From the NCBI GenBank assembly GCA_028281785.1, contig JANQJG010000098.1:1-64000 (forward strand): a DNA stretch of 64,000 bases, in the 5' to 3' direction. This DNA is from Rhodospirillales bacterium. Lineage in GTDB: Bacteria > Pseudomonadota > Alphaproteobacteria > Rhodospirillales > Shumkoniaceae. Shown here one piece after another: positions 24,223 to 32,724 of this stretch (its first letter is position 1; each line of letters opens with the position of its first letter). The notes under the pieces were generated by a model that was given only the letters and a program-made list of their open reading frames with translations, had not been told where the DNA came from and did not search any database. A program made the position numbers and the translations under genes.

Positions 24223-25422
24223 ATGTCATTCCCAGAGGCCTCACCTGAAACCTCCAAGCCGGGGCAGCCGTTTCCCGAGCGGTTTGCCGATTTGCTCGCC
24301 GATGCGGTCGCGGACAGTCTCGATTTCCGGCTTATCGAGAAGGCTGCCAGAGAGGCGGCGGAACAATTCATGGCCGGCGATCGAACGAAGGCAAGCCGGC
24401 GGCTGTTCCTGGTCGGCTCGGGTGACAGTCTGTTCGCGGCGCTGTCGGCGCTCCCGGCGCTTCGGCGCTGGACCGGACTCATCGTCGAAGCGCGAACCTC
24501 GATCGAATTCTCCCGTTATGAGATTCCCGTCGTCCAGGATGGCGACGTCTTGGTCGCGGTCTCCAATTCGGGCGGTTCCTCCCGCACGCGGGAAGGCGTG
24601 CTACTCGCCAAGGAACGCGGGTTGCCGACCGTCGGCGTGACCGGTTCGTCCGATGGCCCCCTCGCGCAGTCGGCCGACATCGTCCTTCATCGTCCCGTCC
24701 AGGCGTATTCCGGCGCGCCGGAGATCGTTCGCCGAGCCCTTCTGCATACCTCGGAGTTTCTAGCGGCGTTGGCCGCCCTCTACACATTCGGCCTCAACCT
24801 CGGGGTGGCGCGGGGGCAGATCGCGGCCTCGATGCGCGACGAGACGATCAGCGAGCTTCGCGGCGCTGTCGCGTCCCTCGGCACCATCGCCGCGGCCTCC
24901 GAACCCGCCGTGGTCGAATTCCTCAACGGGGTTCCGGACCTCGACACGGTCTTCGTCCTCGGCGCCGGCCCGAACCGCGGATGCGCCGAATACTGCGCCG
25001 CCAAGTTCCATGAGCAGGTGCCCATCAACGGCGTTCCGCAGGACCTCGAGGAGTGGGCCCATCTTCAATACTTCCTGACCTATTTCAGCTGGCGCAGCCG
25101 GGGGCCCATCGTCGTTCTGGCGCCGGAAGGCAACGCGTTGGACCGTGCGCGGGAGATCGTGACGGGCATTCGCTCCGCCGGGGGCCGGTCGCTGCTGGTG
25201 ACGAATTCGACCGAGCGCTTCGAGGACGCGGAGCTGACATTCCGCATCGAGAAGCCGGCGGGTGAGCTGTTGACCCCGGCCACGTTTCACATCCCCTGCC
25301 AGCTGATGACCTTGCATTTGGCGCGCCTGCGCGGCGTGAACCCGACACCCCTCCGGCGCCGCGACGACTTCTGGCTGATCCGGAAGGGCAACGTTCTTTC
25401 CTCGCGGGCCGATTTGAAATGA
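24223..25422 (+). CDS. SIS-domain protein A (GlmS-isomerase/FrlB-like deglycase candidate)
   Basis: The 399-residue product contains two SIS (sugar isomerase) folds: residues about 60-190 (LFLVGSGDSLFAAL, VAVSNSGGSSRTREG) and about 240-370 (FVLGAGPNRGCAEYCAAKF). The motif LEEWAHLQYF corresponds to the E-x2-H region of GlmS and of fructosamine-6-phosphate deglycases. There is no glutamine amidotransferase domain. Such stand-alone proteins isomerise or deglycate phosphorylated amino sugars, for example fructoselysine-6-P. It is the first gene of an operon with an ABC importer, a second SIS protein and two PfkB kinases, which fits uptake, phosphorylation and deglycation of an amino-sugar conjugate. 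Substrate not shown by sequence. Confidence 0.85.
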   Translation: MSFPEASPETSKPGQPFPERFADLLADAVADSLDFRLIEKAAREAAEQFMAGDRTKASRRLFLVGSGDSLFAALSALPALRRWTGLIVEARTSIEFSRYEIPVVQDGDVLVAVSNSGGSSRTREGVLLAKERGLPTVGVTGSSDGPLAQSADIVLHRPVQAYSGAPEIVRRALLHTSEFLAALAALYTFGLNLGVARGQIAASMRDETISELRGAVASLGTIAAASEPAVVEFLNGVPDLDTVFVLGAGPNRGCAEYCAAKFHEQVPINGVPQDLEEWAHLQYFLTYFSWRSRGPIVVLAPEGNALDRAREIVTGIRSAGGRSLLVTNSTERFEDAELTFRIEKPAGELLTPATFHIPCQLMTLHLARLRGVNPTPLRRRDDFWLIRKGNVLSSRADLK

Positions 25423-25497
25423 TCGGATCGCGACGGGAGCAAAGGCGGCTCGACGTCCGCCACGACAAGACCACCATCGAAACAGGAGGTGTTCATC

Positions 25498-26553
25498 ATG
25501 AACGCTAAAATCACCCGCCGAACCTTCGGCAAGGGCCTGCTCGCTACCGGTGTGGCCACGGCGACGGTTTCGGCACCCTACATCGCCCGGGCTGCGGACA
25601 AGGAACTCGTGGTGATCAGCTATGGCGGTGCCCTTCAGGAACCCCACCGCTGGCTCGGCGACCAGCTGGAAGCGAAGCATGCGGGTCTCAAGGTTCGCCT
25701 GATCCCCAGCGAATCCCAGGACATCGTCGCCCAGATCAAGGCGGCGCAAGGCTACAGTCCCTACGATGCCATGCCCAATGGCGAGCCGCCCCACCTGATC
25801 GCCATGAAGGAAGGCTACATCCAGAAGGCCGATCCCAGCAAGCTTTCCAACTACGGGAATGTCTTCCCCGAATTCATCGAGAAGAGCCAGGGATATGGCG
25901 TGCCCGCGACGTTCTCGCTGATCGGCCTCGCCTACAACACGGAGCTGGTCAAGACGCCGCCGACAAGCTGGGCCGATATGTGGAACGAGGAATACAAGGA
26001 TCTGGTCGGCATCTGCCGGACCTCCTCGAACCTGGGCCTCGGGACGCTGGCGGTCACGGCGAAGATCTTCGGCGGTTCCGAGGACAATCTCGAACCAGGT
26101 TGGGAAAAGCTCAAGGCCCTCAATCCGATCGCCGGACGCAGCCCGCGTATCCTCGCCCAGATGATGGAACGCGGCGAGATCGGGATCGCCCCGCTATGGA
26201 ACAACGACGCCGCCGTCGCCGAGGCCAAGGGACTCCCGATCCGCTTCGTGAAGCCGGATCCCGGGCCGGTCGCCATCGTCTCCATCATGTCGGCGATCAC
26301 CAACACCCGCCATCCCGATCTCGTCAACGAGTGGATGGACGGTATCATCAGCGCCGAGTACCAGGCGATGGCGGCGGATGCGCCCTACTATTTCGGCGTC
26401 ACGGTCAAGGGTGTCGCCATCCCCGAGGCGGCGCGCCCCTACACGCCGTCGACACCGGAGGAGGTGACGAAACTCCAGACCGTCGACTGGAGCAAGATCG
26501 TGCCGGTCCGTCCGCAGCTTGTCGATCAGTTCGACCGCGCCTTCGCCATCTGA
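25498..26553 (+). CDS. ABC transporter substrate-binding protein, polyamine/opine class
   Basis: The 351-residue product begins with a twin-arginine-like signal (TRRTFGKGLLATGVA, cleaved near ARA-AD) and a type-2 periplasmic-binding fold of the spermidine/putrescine (PotD) family (VVISYGGALQEPH, TPPTSWADMWNEEY, PVAIVSIMSAITNTRHPD). The start ATG at 25498 follows AGGAGG by 9 bases. It feeds the ATPase and two permeases encoded 2 kb downstream. The same transporter class includes mannopine-type opine importers of Agrobacterium, which makes an Amadori or opine ligand plausible next to SIS and PfkB genes. Ligand residues cannot be assigned here. Confidence 0.87.
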   Translation: MNAKITRRTFGKGLLATGVATATVSAPYIARAADKELVVISYGGALQEPHRWLGDQLEAKHAGLKVRLIPSESQDIVAQIKAAQGYSPYDAMPNGEPPHLIAMKEGYIQKADPSKLSNYGNVFPEFIEKSQGYGVPATFSLIGLAYNTELVKTPPTSWADMWNEEYKDLVGICRTSSNLGLGTLAVTAKIFGGSEDNLEPGWEKLKALNPIAGRSPRILAQMMERGEIGIAPLWNNDAAVAEAKGLPIRFVKPDPGPVAIVSIMSAITNTRHPDLVNEWMDGIISAEYQAMAADAPYYFGVTVKGVAIPEAARPYTPSTPEEVTKLQTVDWSKIVPVRPQLVDQFDRAFAI

Positions 26554-26577
26554 ATCACAAACAAACGCGGGAACGCC

Positions 26578-27678
26578 ATGACGGAAATGGTCGACCGGGA
26601 CACGTCTCCCATGCTCGCGGACATCCGGCGTCAACCGGATGTCATCGAGGGCATCGCCGCGCGCGCCAAGGAGATCGTCGGCTTCGCCGATGCCCATCTG
26701 AGGCCGGTGGGTGGCGGGCGGCTGGTTGCCTTTGGAAGTGGCGACGGATGGTTCGCGGCCCGCGCCACGACCGCGCGGGCCGCGAACTTTTCCGCTTCGA
26801 GCGGGCTGGAGATGCTGGCGTTCACCGCCCCGACCATGGGGCCGGACGACAGGGCGCTGGCCATTTCCATGTCCGGAAATGTCGACCGCAGCGTCGAGGC
26901 CGCGCAGGCGGCGATTGAGCGCGACGTCCCCTCCGCGGCCCTGGTCAACGGGACCGGCGGCCGCCTGGCCGCGCTGGGGCTGCCGACGCTCTCTCTCGAT
27001 CTCGAGGACATCGCCCCGTTCCTGTGCGGCACCTCCTCCTATCTCGCGACCCTCTCGGTTCTGCGCATCCTGTCCGCGGCAAAAGCCGAGGTCGCGCGGA
27101 TCGTCGACACCCTGCGCCTGACGGCGCGGGCTCTGCCGGCTTTCCTGGCGCAGGCCGACGCGGTGGCCGCCGAGACTGCCACGACGCTGGCCCCGCGTCC
27201 CAGGGGGGTCAGGCTGCTGTCGGCCGGAGGGGCCGGACTGGCGATCGCGGATTATGGCGCCGCCAAACTGGTCGAACTCACGCGGACACCGTCCTGGACG
27301 GACGACATCGAAGAGTTCGCCCACCGCCAGTTCTGGAGCGCCGACGCCGGCGAACTGGTGGTGTTCCTGCCGACCACGCCGCTGGTCGCCGAGTATGCGG
27401 ACCGCAGCGCGGAAGCCCTAGCCGAGATGGGGTTCGCGACGCTGGCGATCGGCCCCCGGCCCTGGTTAGGTTCCCACGCGCGGTGGTCGATCCCCATCGA
27501 TGATGCCGACGCGGATCCGCTGATCTGCGACGCGATTGCCCTGCAACTCCTGGCCTATCGTCTGGCCGAGGCCGAGGGCCTCAATCCGAACCGGCGTCAA
27601 CACCTGAAGGACGACATTTTGCGATTCCGTGTGAGCCGTATGCTGACACGACGGTCTCTTGTCGGCACGGGACAATGA
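26578..27678 (+). CDS. SIS-domain protein B
   Basis: The 366-residue product is a second two-SIS-domain protein, clearly different from the one at 24223-25422. The first domain reads LVAFGSGDGWFAARATT, then LAISMSGNVDRSVEAAQAA (where the paralogue has SNSGGSSRT). The second has IADYGAAKLVELT and IEEFAHRQFW, corresponding to EEWAHLQYF of protein A and keeping the Glu and His. Two unequal SIS proteins in one operon suggest a hetero-oligomer, or successive deglycase and isomerase steps. It overlaps the PfkB gene that follows (ATGA), so the kinase is translationally coupled to it. Confidence 0.82.
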   Translation: MTEMVDRDTSPMLADIRRQPDVIEGIAARAKEIVGFADAHLRPVGGGRLVAFGSGDGWFAARATTARAANFSASSGLEMLAFTAPTMGPDDRALAISMSGNVDRSVEAAQAAIERDVPSAALVNGTGGRLAALGLPTLSLDLEDIAPFLCGTSSYLATLSVLRILSAAKAEVARIVDTLRLTARALPAFLAQADAVAAETATTLAPRPRGVRLLSAGGAGLAIADYGAAKLVELTRTPSWTDDIEEFAHRQFWSADAGELVVFLPTTPLVAEYADRSAEALAEMGFATLAIGPRPWLGSHARWSIPIDDADADPLICDAIALQLLAYRLAEAEGLNPNRRQHLKDDILRFRVSRMLTRRSLVGTGQ

Positions 27679-28559
27679 CACCGCGGGTCGGCGTCTTCGG
27701 ATATCTCTCGATCGACACGCTGATCCATGACAACCGCGCCTATGACGGGGTACCCGGCGGCGCCGCCCTCTATGCCGCGCTGGCGGTGATCGCGGCCGGT
27801 GGAACGCCCATCCTCCATGCCACGCGCGGACAGGATTTTCCGAAACATGTTCTTTCTTCCATCAGTACGCTCGGCGCCGACCTCTCGGCCGTGAGGGACG
27901 GCGACGGCCCCAGCCGGCGCACCCGCATCGCCTATGGCGTAGGCGAGTCGAGGACGTCCGACCACTACGCGGATCCAGACTGGTGGGAACGGACGGAGGC
28001 GCTTTTACCGCCGCTGCCTTCCACCGTCCTGGATGCCGCGGTCATGACGCCCATGCCGCCCGGCCATGCGGCCAGGATCTCGGCGGCGGTGGCCGACGGC
28101 ACCCCGATCGTCGCGGATACGAGCGAGGCGTTTGCCGGACGTTCGCCGCAGGCGCTTTTGGATTTGCTGCCGTCCATCAGTGTTTTCGTGCCCAGCACCT
28201 CTGAGACCCGCCTTCTTGTTCCGCGGGTTGACGACGATGCGGCCGCCAGGACCCTCGCGGCCCGAGGTTGCGCCGTGATTCAGAAACGCGGACCGGACGG
28301 CCTGGTTTGGGCCGACCGAACGGGGATCGTGGCAAGGCGGGCGGCGCAGGCCGCGGCGGTCGTGGATCCGACGGGCGCCGGGGACACGGTGGCCGGCGCC
28401 GTGGCCACCGCTCTGGCTCGGGAGTCTTCGCCCGAGGCTATCCTGGCTTTCGCGGTCGACATAGCGGCCATGACGATCGGGGCCCCGGGGCCGGCGGGGC
28501 TTGGGCTCGATCCCGGGCCGTTCAGAGGAGAGAAGACGCAGACATGCATGTCCAGATAG
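27675..28559 (+). CDS. PfkB-family sugar kinase A
   Basis: A 294-residue ribokinase/PfkB-fold protein: FGYLSIDTLIHDN at the N-terminus, the GGAALYAALAV substrate loop, and the ATP/catalytic motif VVDPTGAGDTVAGAVATA with the Asp general base. The N-terminal lid is short compared with ribokinase. It probably phosphorylates the imported sugar-amine at C6 before the SIS step, as FrlD does in fructoselysine degradation. It starts within the stop of SIS protein B, and its last 16 bp overlap the ABC ATPase gene, so the genes form one transcript. Confidence 0.88.
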   Translation: MTPRVGVFGYLSIDTLIHDNRAYDGVPGGAALYAALAVIAAGGTPILHATRGQDFPKHVLSSISTLGADLSAVRDGDGPSRRTRIAYGVGESRTSDHYADPDWWERTEALLPPLPSTVLDAAVMTPMPPGHAARISAAVADGTPIVADTSEAFAGRSPQALLDLLPSISVFVPSTSETRLLVPRVDDDAAARTLAARGCAVIQKRGPDGLVWADRTGIVARRAAQAAAVVDPTGAGDTVAGAVATALARESSPEAILAFAVDIAAMTIGAPGPAGLGLDPGPFRGEKTQTCMSR

Positions 28560-29587
28560 ACGGCATCGACAAATGGTTCGGCGCCAACCACGTGCTCAGG
28601 CGGTGCGATCTGTCGGTCGAGCAAGGTGAGCTGATCACGCTGCTCGGTCCTTCCGGCTGTGGGAAAACGACCCTTCTGCGCTGTTTGGCGGGGTTCGAGC
28701 TGCCGGATGGCGGCAGCGTCTCGATCGGCGAGGACAACGTGACCCATTTGGCGCCGAACCATCGCAATGTCGGTTTCGTGTTTCAGAGCTACGCCCTGTT
28801 TCCCCATCTGACGGTGGTCGAGAATGTGGGATATGGGCTGGCCGTTCGTCGGGTCTCGAAGGCCAAGCGGGTGCGGCGGGCGATGGAAACCCTGGAACTG
28901 GTGGGGCTTCAGCAGTTCGGCGACCGCTATCCGGCCCGGCTGTCCGGCGGCCAGCAGCAGCGGGTCGCGCTCGCCCGGGCGCTGGTGCTGCAGCCCAAGG
29001 TCCTGCTTCTCGACGAGGCCTTCAATGCCCTCGACGCGAAACTGCGTGTCGCCATGCAGGTCGAGCTTCGCAAGCTGGTGAAGAAAGTGGGTATCACGAC
29101 CATCTGCGTTACCCATGATCAGACCGAGGCCCTGACGATCAGCGACCGGATCGCGGTCATGTTCGAAGGACGCATCGACCAGATGGGGACCCCCTCCGAG
29201 GTCTATGAGCGGCCCTGCACGGCCTTCGTCGCCGACTTCCTCGGCACGGCCAACCTGCTCAGGCGACGGTCGGAGGGCGGATCGCTGGAGGTCGGTCCCG
29301 GCATCCGGATTTCCAGCACCTTTGACGGCGGCGTCATCGTGGTGGTCCGGCCGGAGGACGTGATGCTGTCCCAGCCCATAGAAGGGGATGGATGGGGAGG
29401 CCGGATCACCTTCTCCCGGCTTGTGGGGCCCAGCATCGAGTTCGAAATCGACACCGGGGAGGATCGTCCCGTGCGTGTCCTCTCGCCGCGGCGGGGCGGC
29501 GACCGGTATTCGGTGGGCGACCGCGTGGCGCTTGCCCTGTCGAGCCGGGATGCCTGTGTCGTGCTTCCGCATCAGGAGGCGTCATGA
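28544..29587 (+). CDS. ABC transporter ATP-binding protein, PotA-type
   Basis: The 347-residue product has Walker A GPSGCGKTTLLR, the signature RLSGGQQQRVALARAL, Walker B VLLLDEAFNALD, the switch His in CVTHDQTEAL and a C-terminal TOBE-like domain (VVVRPEDVML). Walker B reads DEAFNALD instead of the usual DEPLSALD, keeping the catalytic Glu. The ATG at 28544 is used; the open frame upstream lies in the kinase gene and is not part of it. It energises the importer formed with the two permeases that follow in ATGA-overlapped order and the binding protein at 25498. Confidence 0.92.
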   Translation: MHVQIDGIDKWFGANHVLRRCDLSVEQGELITLLGPSGCGKTTLLRCLAGFELPDGGSVSIGEDNVTHLAPNHRNVGFVFQSYALFPHLTVVENVGYGLAVRRVSKAKRVRRAMETLELVGLQQFGDRYPARLSGGQQQRVALARALVLQPKVLLLDEAFNALDAKLRVAMQVELRKLVKKVGITTICVTHDQTEALTISDRIAVMFEGRIDQMGTPSEVYERPCTAFVADFLGTANLLRRRSEGGSLEVGPGIRISSTFDGGVIVVVRPEDVMLSQPIEGDGWGGRITFSRLVGPSIEFEIDTGEDRPVRVLSPRRGGDRYSVGDRVALALSSRDACVVLPHQEAS

Positions 29588-30495
29588 CGGCGGCGGCCCG
29601 GCCGGCGAATACGTTCGGCGGCGGGTTCGCGCGCATGCTGTCGCGCGGGGGTTTGTGGCCCGCCTTGCCGGCCATCGTCTTCTTGACGGTTTTCTTCGCG
29701 ATGCCGCTGGCGGTTCTGTTCGCCTTCGGATTCGTGACCATCGAGCGCGGCGTCGTCCAGCCCGGGACATTCACCTTCCAATACTTCATCGACACGCTGA
29801 GCGACGACCTGTTCTGGAAGGTCTGGTGGCGGTCCTTCTGGGTCGGGACGGTATCGACCGTCCTGTGTCTCTTCCTCGCGTATCCGCTCGCCTACGTCTA
29901 TACGCTCGTGGGCCGGTTCTGGCAGACTGTCATTCTGGTCGTGACCATCTCGCCCCTGCTGACGAGTGCGCTGGTCCGAACCTACGCTTGGCTGGTGATC
30001 CTCGGCGGGCGGCGGGGCGTGATCAATTCCATGCTGATAGAGCTCGATCTGATCGAGCGGCCCATCCGGTTTCTCTTTTCCGACTTCGCCGTCATCGTGG
30101 GCATGACGCAGATCCATCTGCCCTTCATGATCCTTCCCCTGATCACGGTCCTGTCCGCCCGGGACCGCACCCTGGAGCAGGCATCCCTCGGCCTCGGCGC
30201 CAGCCGGACCGAGACCTTCTTCCGCGTCGTCCTGCCCGTCAGTCTTCCGGGGATCGTGGCGGGGTTCGCGCTGGTGTTCGCGATTTCCTACACCAACTTC
30301 ATCATTCCCCAGTTGCTGGGCGGCGGGAACTACACCACGCTCGCGGTCCGGGTCTACGAGTTCATCGTCGTCATCCTCGACTGGAACAAGGGGGCGGTGC
30401 TGGCGTTCCTGCTCCTGGCCAGCTGCTTCCTGTTCGTGCTCGGGATTACCTATCTGGGCAATCTTGCCATGCGCTGGTCGGAGGCCGACCGATGA
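29584..30495 (+). CDS. ABC transporter permease, PotB-type
   Basis: A 303-residue membrane protein with about six helices and the EAA loop (EQASLGLGASRTETFFRVVL) that contacts the ATPase. TYAWLVILGGRRGVIN is typical of the spermidine/putrescine PotB group. The start overlaps the ATPase stop (ATGA) and the end overlaps the next permease in the same way. Together with the second permease it forms the inner-membrane channel. Confidence 0.92.
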   Translation: MTAAARPANTFGGGFARMLSRGGLWPALPAIVFLTVFFAMPLAVLFAFGFVTIERGVVQPGTFTFQYFIDTLSDDLFWKVWWRSFWVGTVSTVLCLFLAYPLAYVYTLVGRFWQTVILVVTISPLLTSALVRTYAWLVILGGRRGVINSMLIELDLIERPIRFLFSDFAVIVGMTQIHLPFMILPLITVLSARDRTLEQASLGLGASRTETFFRVVLPVSLPGIVAGFALVFAISYTNFIIPQLLGGGNYTTLAVRVYEFIVVILDWNKGAVLAFLLLASCFLFVLGITYLGNLAMRWSEADR

Positions 30496-31346
30496 CCGAG
30501 TCGGCAACCATGGAACAAGGGGCACCCCGCCATCGCCGGAGGGTGGGAATGGGCGCCGTCGACTGGGTCGGGGCGGTCGTGCTCGGGTGTGTCGCCTGTT
30601 TCACGCTCCTGCTCCTGATCATGCCGAGCGTCATCGTCGTCGCCATCTCCTTCACGGAGAAGGAGTACATCGGGTTTCCCCCGGAGGGCTTCTCCTTCCG
30701 CTGGTTCGTCGAGCTGCTCGGCCGGGACCAGATCATCGAGTCGGCGGTGACGAGCCTCAGGATTGCCTCATTCACGACCGTTTTCGCCCTGCTTCTGGGC
30801 GTCTCCGCCGCCTTCGCGCTGGTGAGGGGCCGATTCCCGGGACGGATGGCGGTCACGGCCTTCGTGGTGGCGCCGCAGATGTTGCCGGGCATGGTCATCG
30901 GCATCGCCATCCTTTTCTTCGGCGCGTACTTTGCCTTCTACCAGTCAGATGCGATGGTGATCATCGCGATGACCGTGTTCTGCCTGCCATTCGCCGTTCG
31001 CCTCGTCATGGCGCGACTGGCGGTGCTGGATCCGACGCTCGACGAGGCGTCGGTCGGCCTTGGCGCGACCAAGTCGCAGACCTTCCTCCGCATCACGATG
31101 CCGCAGGTGATGCCGGCCGTGATCGGCGCCGGGGCCTTCGTTTTCATCGAGGCCTTCGACAACATCACGGTGGCGCTGTTCACGTCCTCGCCGCGCGGGC
31201 GGCCGCTCTCGGTGGAGCTCTACAATCTCGTCCAGTTCGACAGCAGCCCGATCGTCGCCGCCCTGTCCAGCCTCGAGATTCTCTTTGCGCTGCTGATCAT
31301 GATCGTCCTGGCGCGGAGCATCGGCCTCGACCGGTTGCGGACCTGA
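30492..31346 (+). CDS. ABC transporter permease, PotC-type
   Basis: The 284-residue product has about six helices and the EAA loop DEASVGLGATKSQTFLRITM, plus the usual PotC-like FTEKEYIGFPPEGFSFRWF near the first periplasmic loop. The start at 30492 overlaps the previous gene by ATGA. It is followed by a PfkB kinase gene after 3 bp. About 20 hydrophilic residues precede the first helix. Confidence 0.92.
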   Translation: MTESATMEQGAPRHRRRVGMGAVDWVGAVVLGCVACFTLLLLIMPSVIVVAISFTEKEYIGFPPEGFSFRWFVELLGRDQIIESAVTSLRIASFTTVFALLLGVSAAFALVRGRFPGRMAVTAFVVAPQMLPGMVIGIAILFFGAYFAFYQSDAMVIIAMTVFCLPFAVRLVMARLAVLDPTLDEASVGLGATKSQTFLRITMPQVMPAVIGAGAFVFIEAFDNITVALFTSSPRGRPLSVELYNLVQFDSSPIVAALSSLEILFALLIMIVLARSIGLDRLRT

Positions 31347-31349
31347 CCC

Positions 31350-32285
31350 GTGACGGTGCCACGCCTGGTCATACTCGGACAGATCACCCTCGACGACGTG
31401 GTGCCGGCACGGCCCGGGCCTTGGGCGCGCCAGTTGGGTGGGAACGCCCTCTACGCCGCGGCTGGTGCGCGGATGCTTCTACGGCCGGGCGATGTGGGGG
31501 TGGTCTCCCGGATTGGTTCGGGGATGCCCTTCGACGTCAAGGCGTTGCTGGGCAGGTTTGGGGTCGCCGCGGCCCTGCGCCGGATCGACCAGGAACATCT
31601 GATCGAGTGGCTGATCTATGAAGAGGATGGCTCAAGACGCTCCCTGCCCCGCAACCTGTCCTTGAGGCAGAGGGTCGGGGAGGGGCAGCGGGCGGACGAA
31701 GACTATCTGCGGTACCTTGAGGCCCAAAGCCCCGAAGCGACAGATCTGCCGGAGGAATGGCGCCAGGCGAAGGGGTTTCATCTTGCTCCCCAGGTCTTCG
31801 AAAGGCACCGGGCGAGCCTGGACGCGCTTGCCGGCGGGGCGTTCGTCACACTTGATCCATCGCCGCACTATAGCCGGTATCTGAAACCCCGCGCCTATGC
31901 TCAAAGTTTGGCCGGCGCCTCGGCGGTTCTGCCGAGCGAACAGGAGATCCGTCATCTCATGCCCGAGGGGTCGACCGACCCGAAGGCCCTGGCCGATATC
32001 GCGGCGGGGTTGATGAACGCTGGCATTCCCGAGGTCGTCATCAAGGCCGGGGCGCGGGGCTGCGTCGTCGCTGTCGACGGCGGGGTGGGATGGGTCGATG
32101 CCATGCCCGTGCCGAGCGTCGTCGACCCTACCGGGGCGGGCGACGCGTTTTGCGGCGCCTATGCGGCGGCCCGGGTGCTCGGGTTGACCCCCTTCGACGC
32201 GGCCGGCAAGGCCGTGGCCGCGGGCGCCGCCGTTATCGCCTGTTCTGGCGCGGAAGCAGCGTTCGATCCAACTGAACGGCGGTGA
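31350..32285 (+). CDS. PfkB-family sugar kinase B
   Basis: A 311-residue ribokinase-fold kinase, starting with GTG 3 bp after the permease stop. It has LVILGQITLDDVV, the LGGNALYAAAGARML substrate region and the catalytic VVDPTGAGDAFCGAYAAA. An unusual insertion near residues 90-130 (RRSLPRNLSLRQRVGEGQRA) sets it apart from ribokinase. It is the last gene of the operon. Two different PfkB kinases in one transcript could act on two sugars or on two positions of one intermediate. Confidence 0.87.
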   Translation: MTVPRLVILGQITLDDVVPARPGPWARQLGGNALYAAAGARMLLRPGDVGVVSRIGSGMPFDVKALLGRFGVAAALRRIDQEHLIEWLIYEEDGSRRSLPRNLSLRQRVGEGQRADEDYLRYLEAQSPEATDLPEEWRQAKGFHLAPQVFERHRASLDALAGGAFVTLDPSPHYSRYLKPRAYAQSLAGASAVLPSEQEIRHLMPEGSTDPKALADIAAGLMNAGIPEVVIKAGARGCVVAVDGGVGWVDAMPVPSVVDPTGAGDAFCGAYAAARVLGLTPFDAAGKAVAAGAAVIACSGAEAAFDPTERR

Positions 32286-32520
32286 CGGGCCTCCGATCAG
32301 CGCCCAAGAAATGGGGCGCTCTAAAGAGACGGAGTGGTGGAGCAGGCAGTCTCAAGCGAACTCGTCTCCGCCAGAATTCCCCGCGAAATGGAACAGGGAA
32401 AATACAGGGAGTTTGCCGTAGGCGCCGCTTGGCGACGCTCTTGTTTTCGGTTCTGCGGATGCACCCTTCTCTCGACGGCGGGGAAGCGCCCGGAACAGGA
32501 AGCGTTCTGGCGGGCAAAGC

Positions 32521-32724
32521 TCAAACACGAGGAGCCGGCCTCCGCGGGCCAGCTGCTTTACCGCCACGCCGGCTCAAGACCTGTTCTATGATGGCAAGCT
32601 CTGTAAGCTGAAGGGCGGCCGAACGGGGCGTCAACGTGCCGCTGTCGATCAGCTCGCGGAGAGCCTCGGCTTTGTGCCGGAGCTCGTCGGTCGACAAGAC
32701 GTGCCAGGGGCCGGTGTCGATCAT
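32521..32724 (-). CDS. Small 67-residue protein overlapping the MarR gene
   Basis: A 67-residue open frame starting at the ATG 32722-32724, which overlaps the MarR stop codon (ATGA). It begins MIDTGPWHVLSTDELRHKAE, is predicted mainly helical and charged, and ends in a basic tail (GGKAAGPRRPAPRV). I recognise no family. The coupling to the MarR gene and helical character suggest a partner or antagonist of the regulator, which is only an inference. GC bias of the codons matches its neighbours, supporting that it is real. Confidence 0.55.
   Translation of the reverse strand: MIDTGPWHVLSTDELRHKAEALRELIDSGTLTPRSAALQLTELAIIEQVLSRRGGKAAGPRRPAPRV

Noticed and set aside
24003-24248. 81-codon frame in the divergent promoter before SIS protein A
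   Set aside because: Overlaps the start of the SIS gene, no motif, and lies where promoters are expected.
28280-29572. 430-codon minus-strand open frame
   Set aside because: Antisense to the ABC ATPase, whose Walker and signature motifs are intact.
29572-30525. 317-codon minus-strand open frame
   Set aside because: Antisense to a permease; highly charged shadow composition, no motif.
32286-32520. Open frames between the second PfkB gene and the small gene
   Set aside because: Short overlapping frames on both strands without motif. GGAACAGGGAAAATACAGGG resembles degenerate intergenic repeats of GC-rich alphaproteobacteria, but a repeat cannot be shown from one copy.
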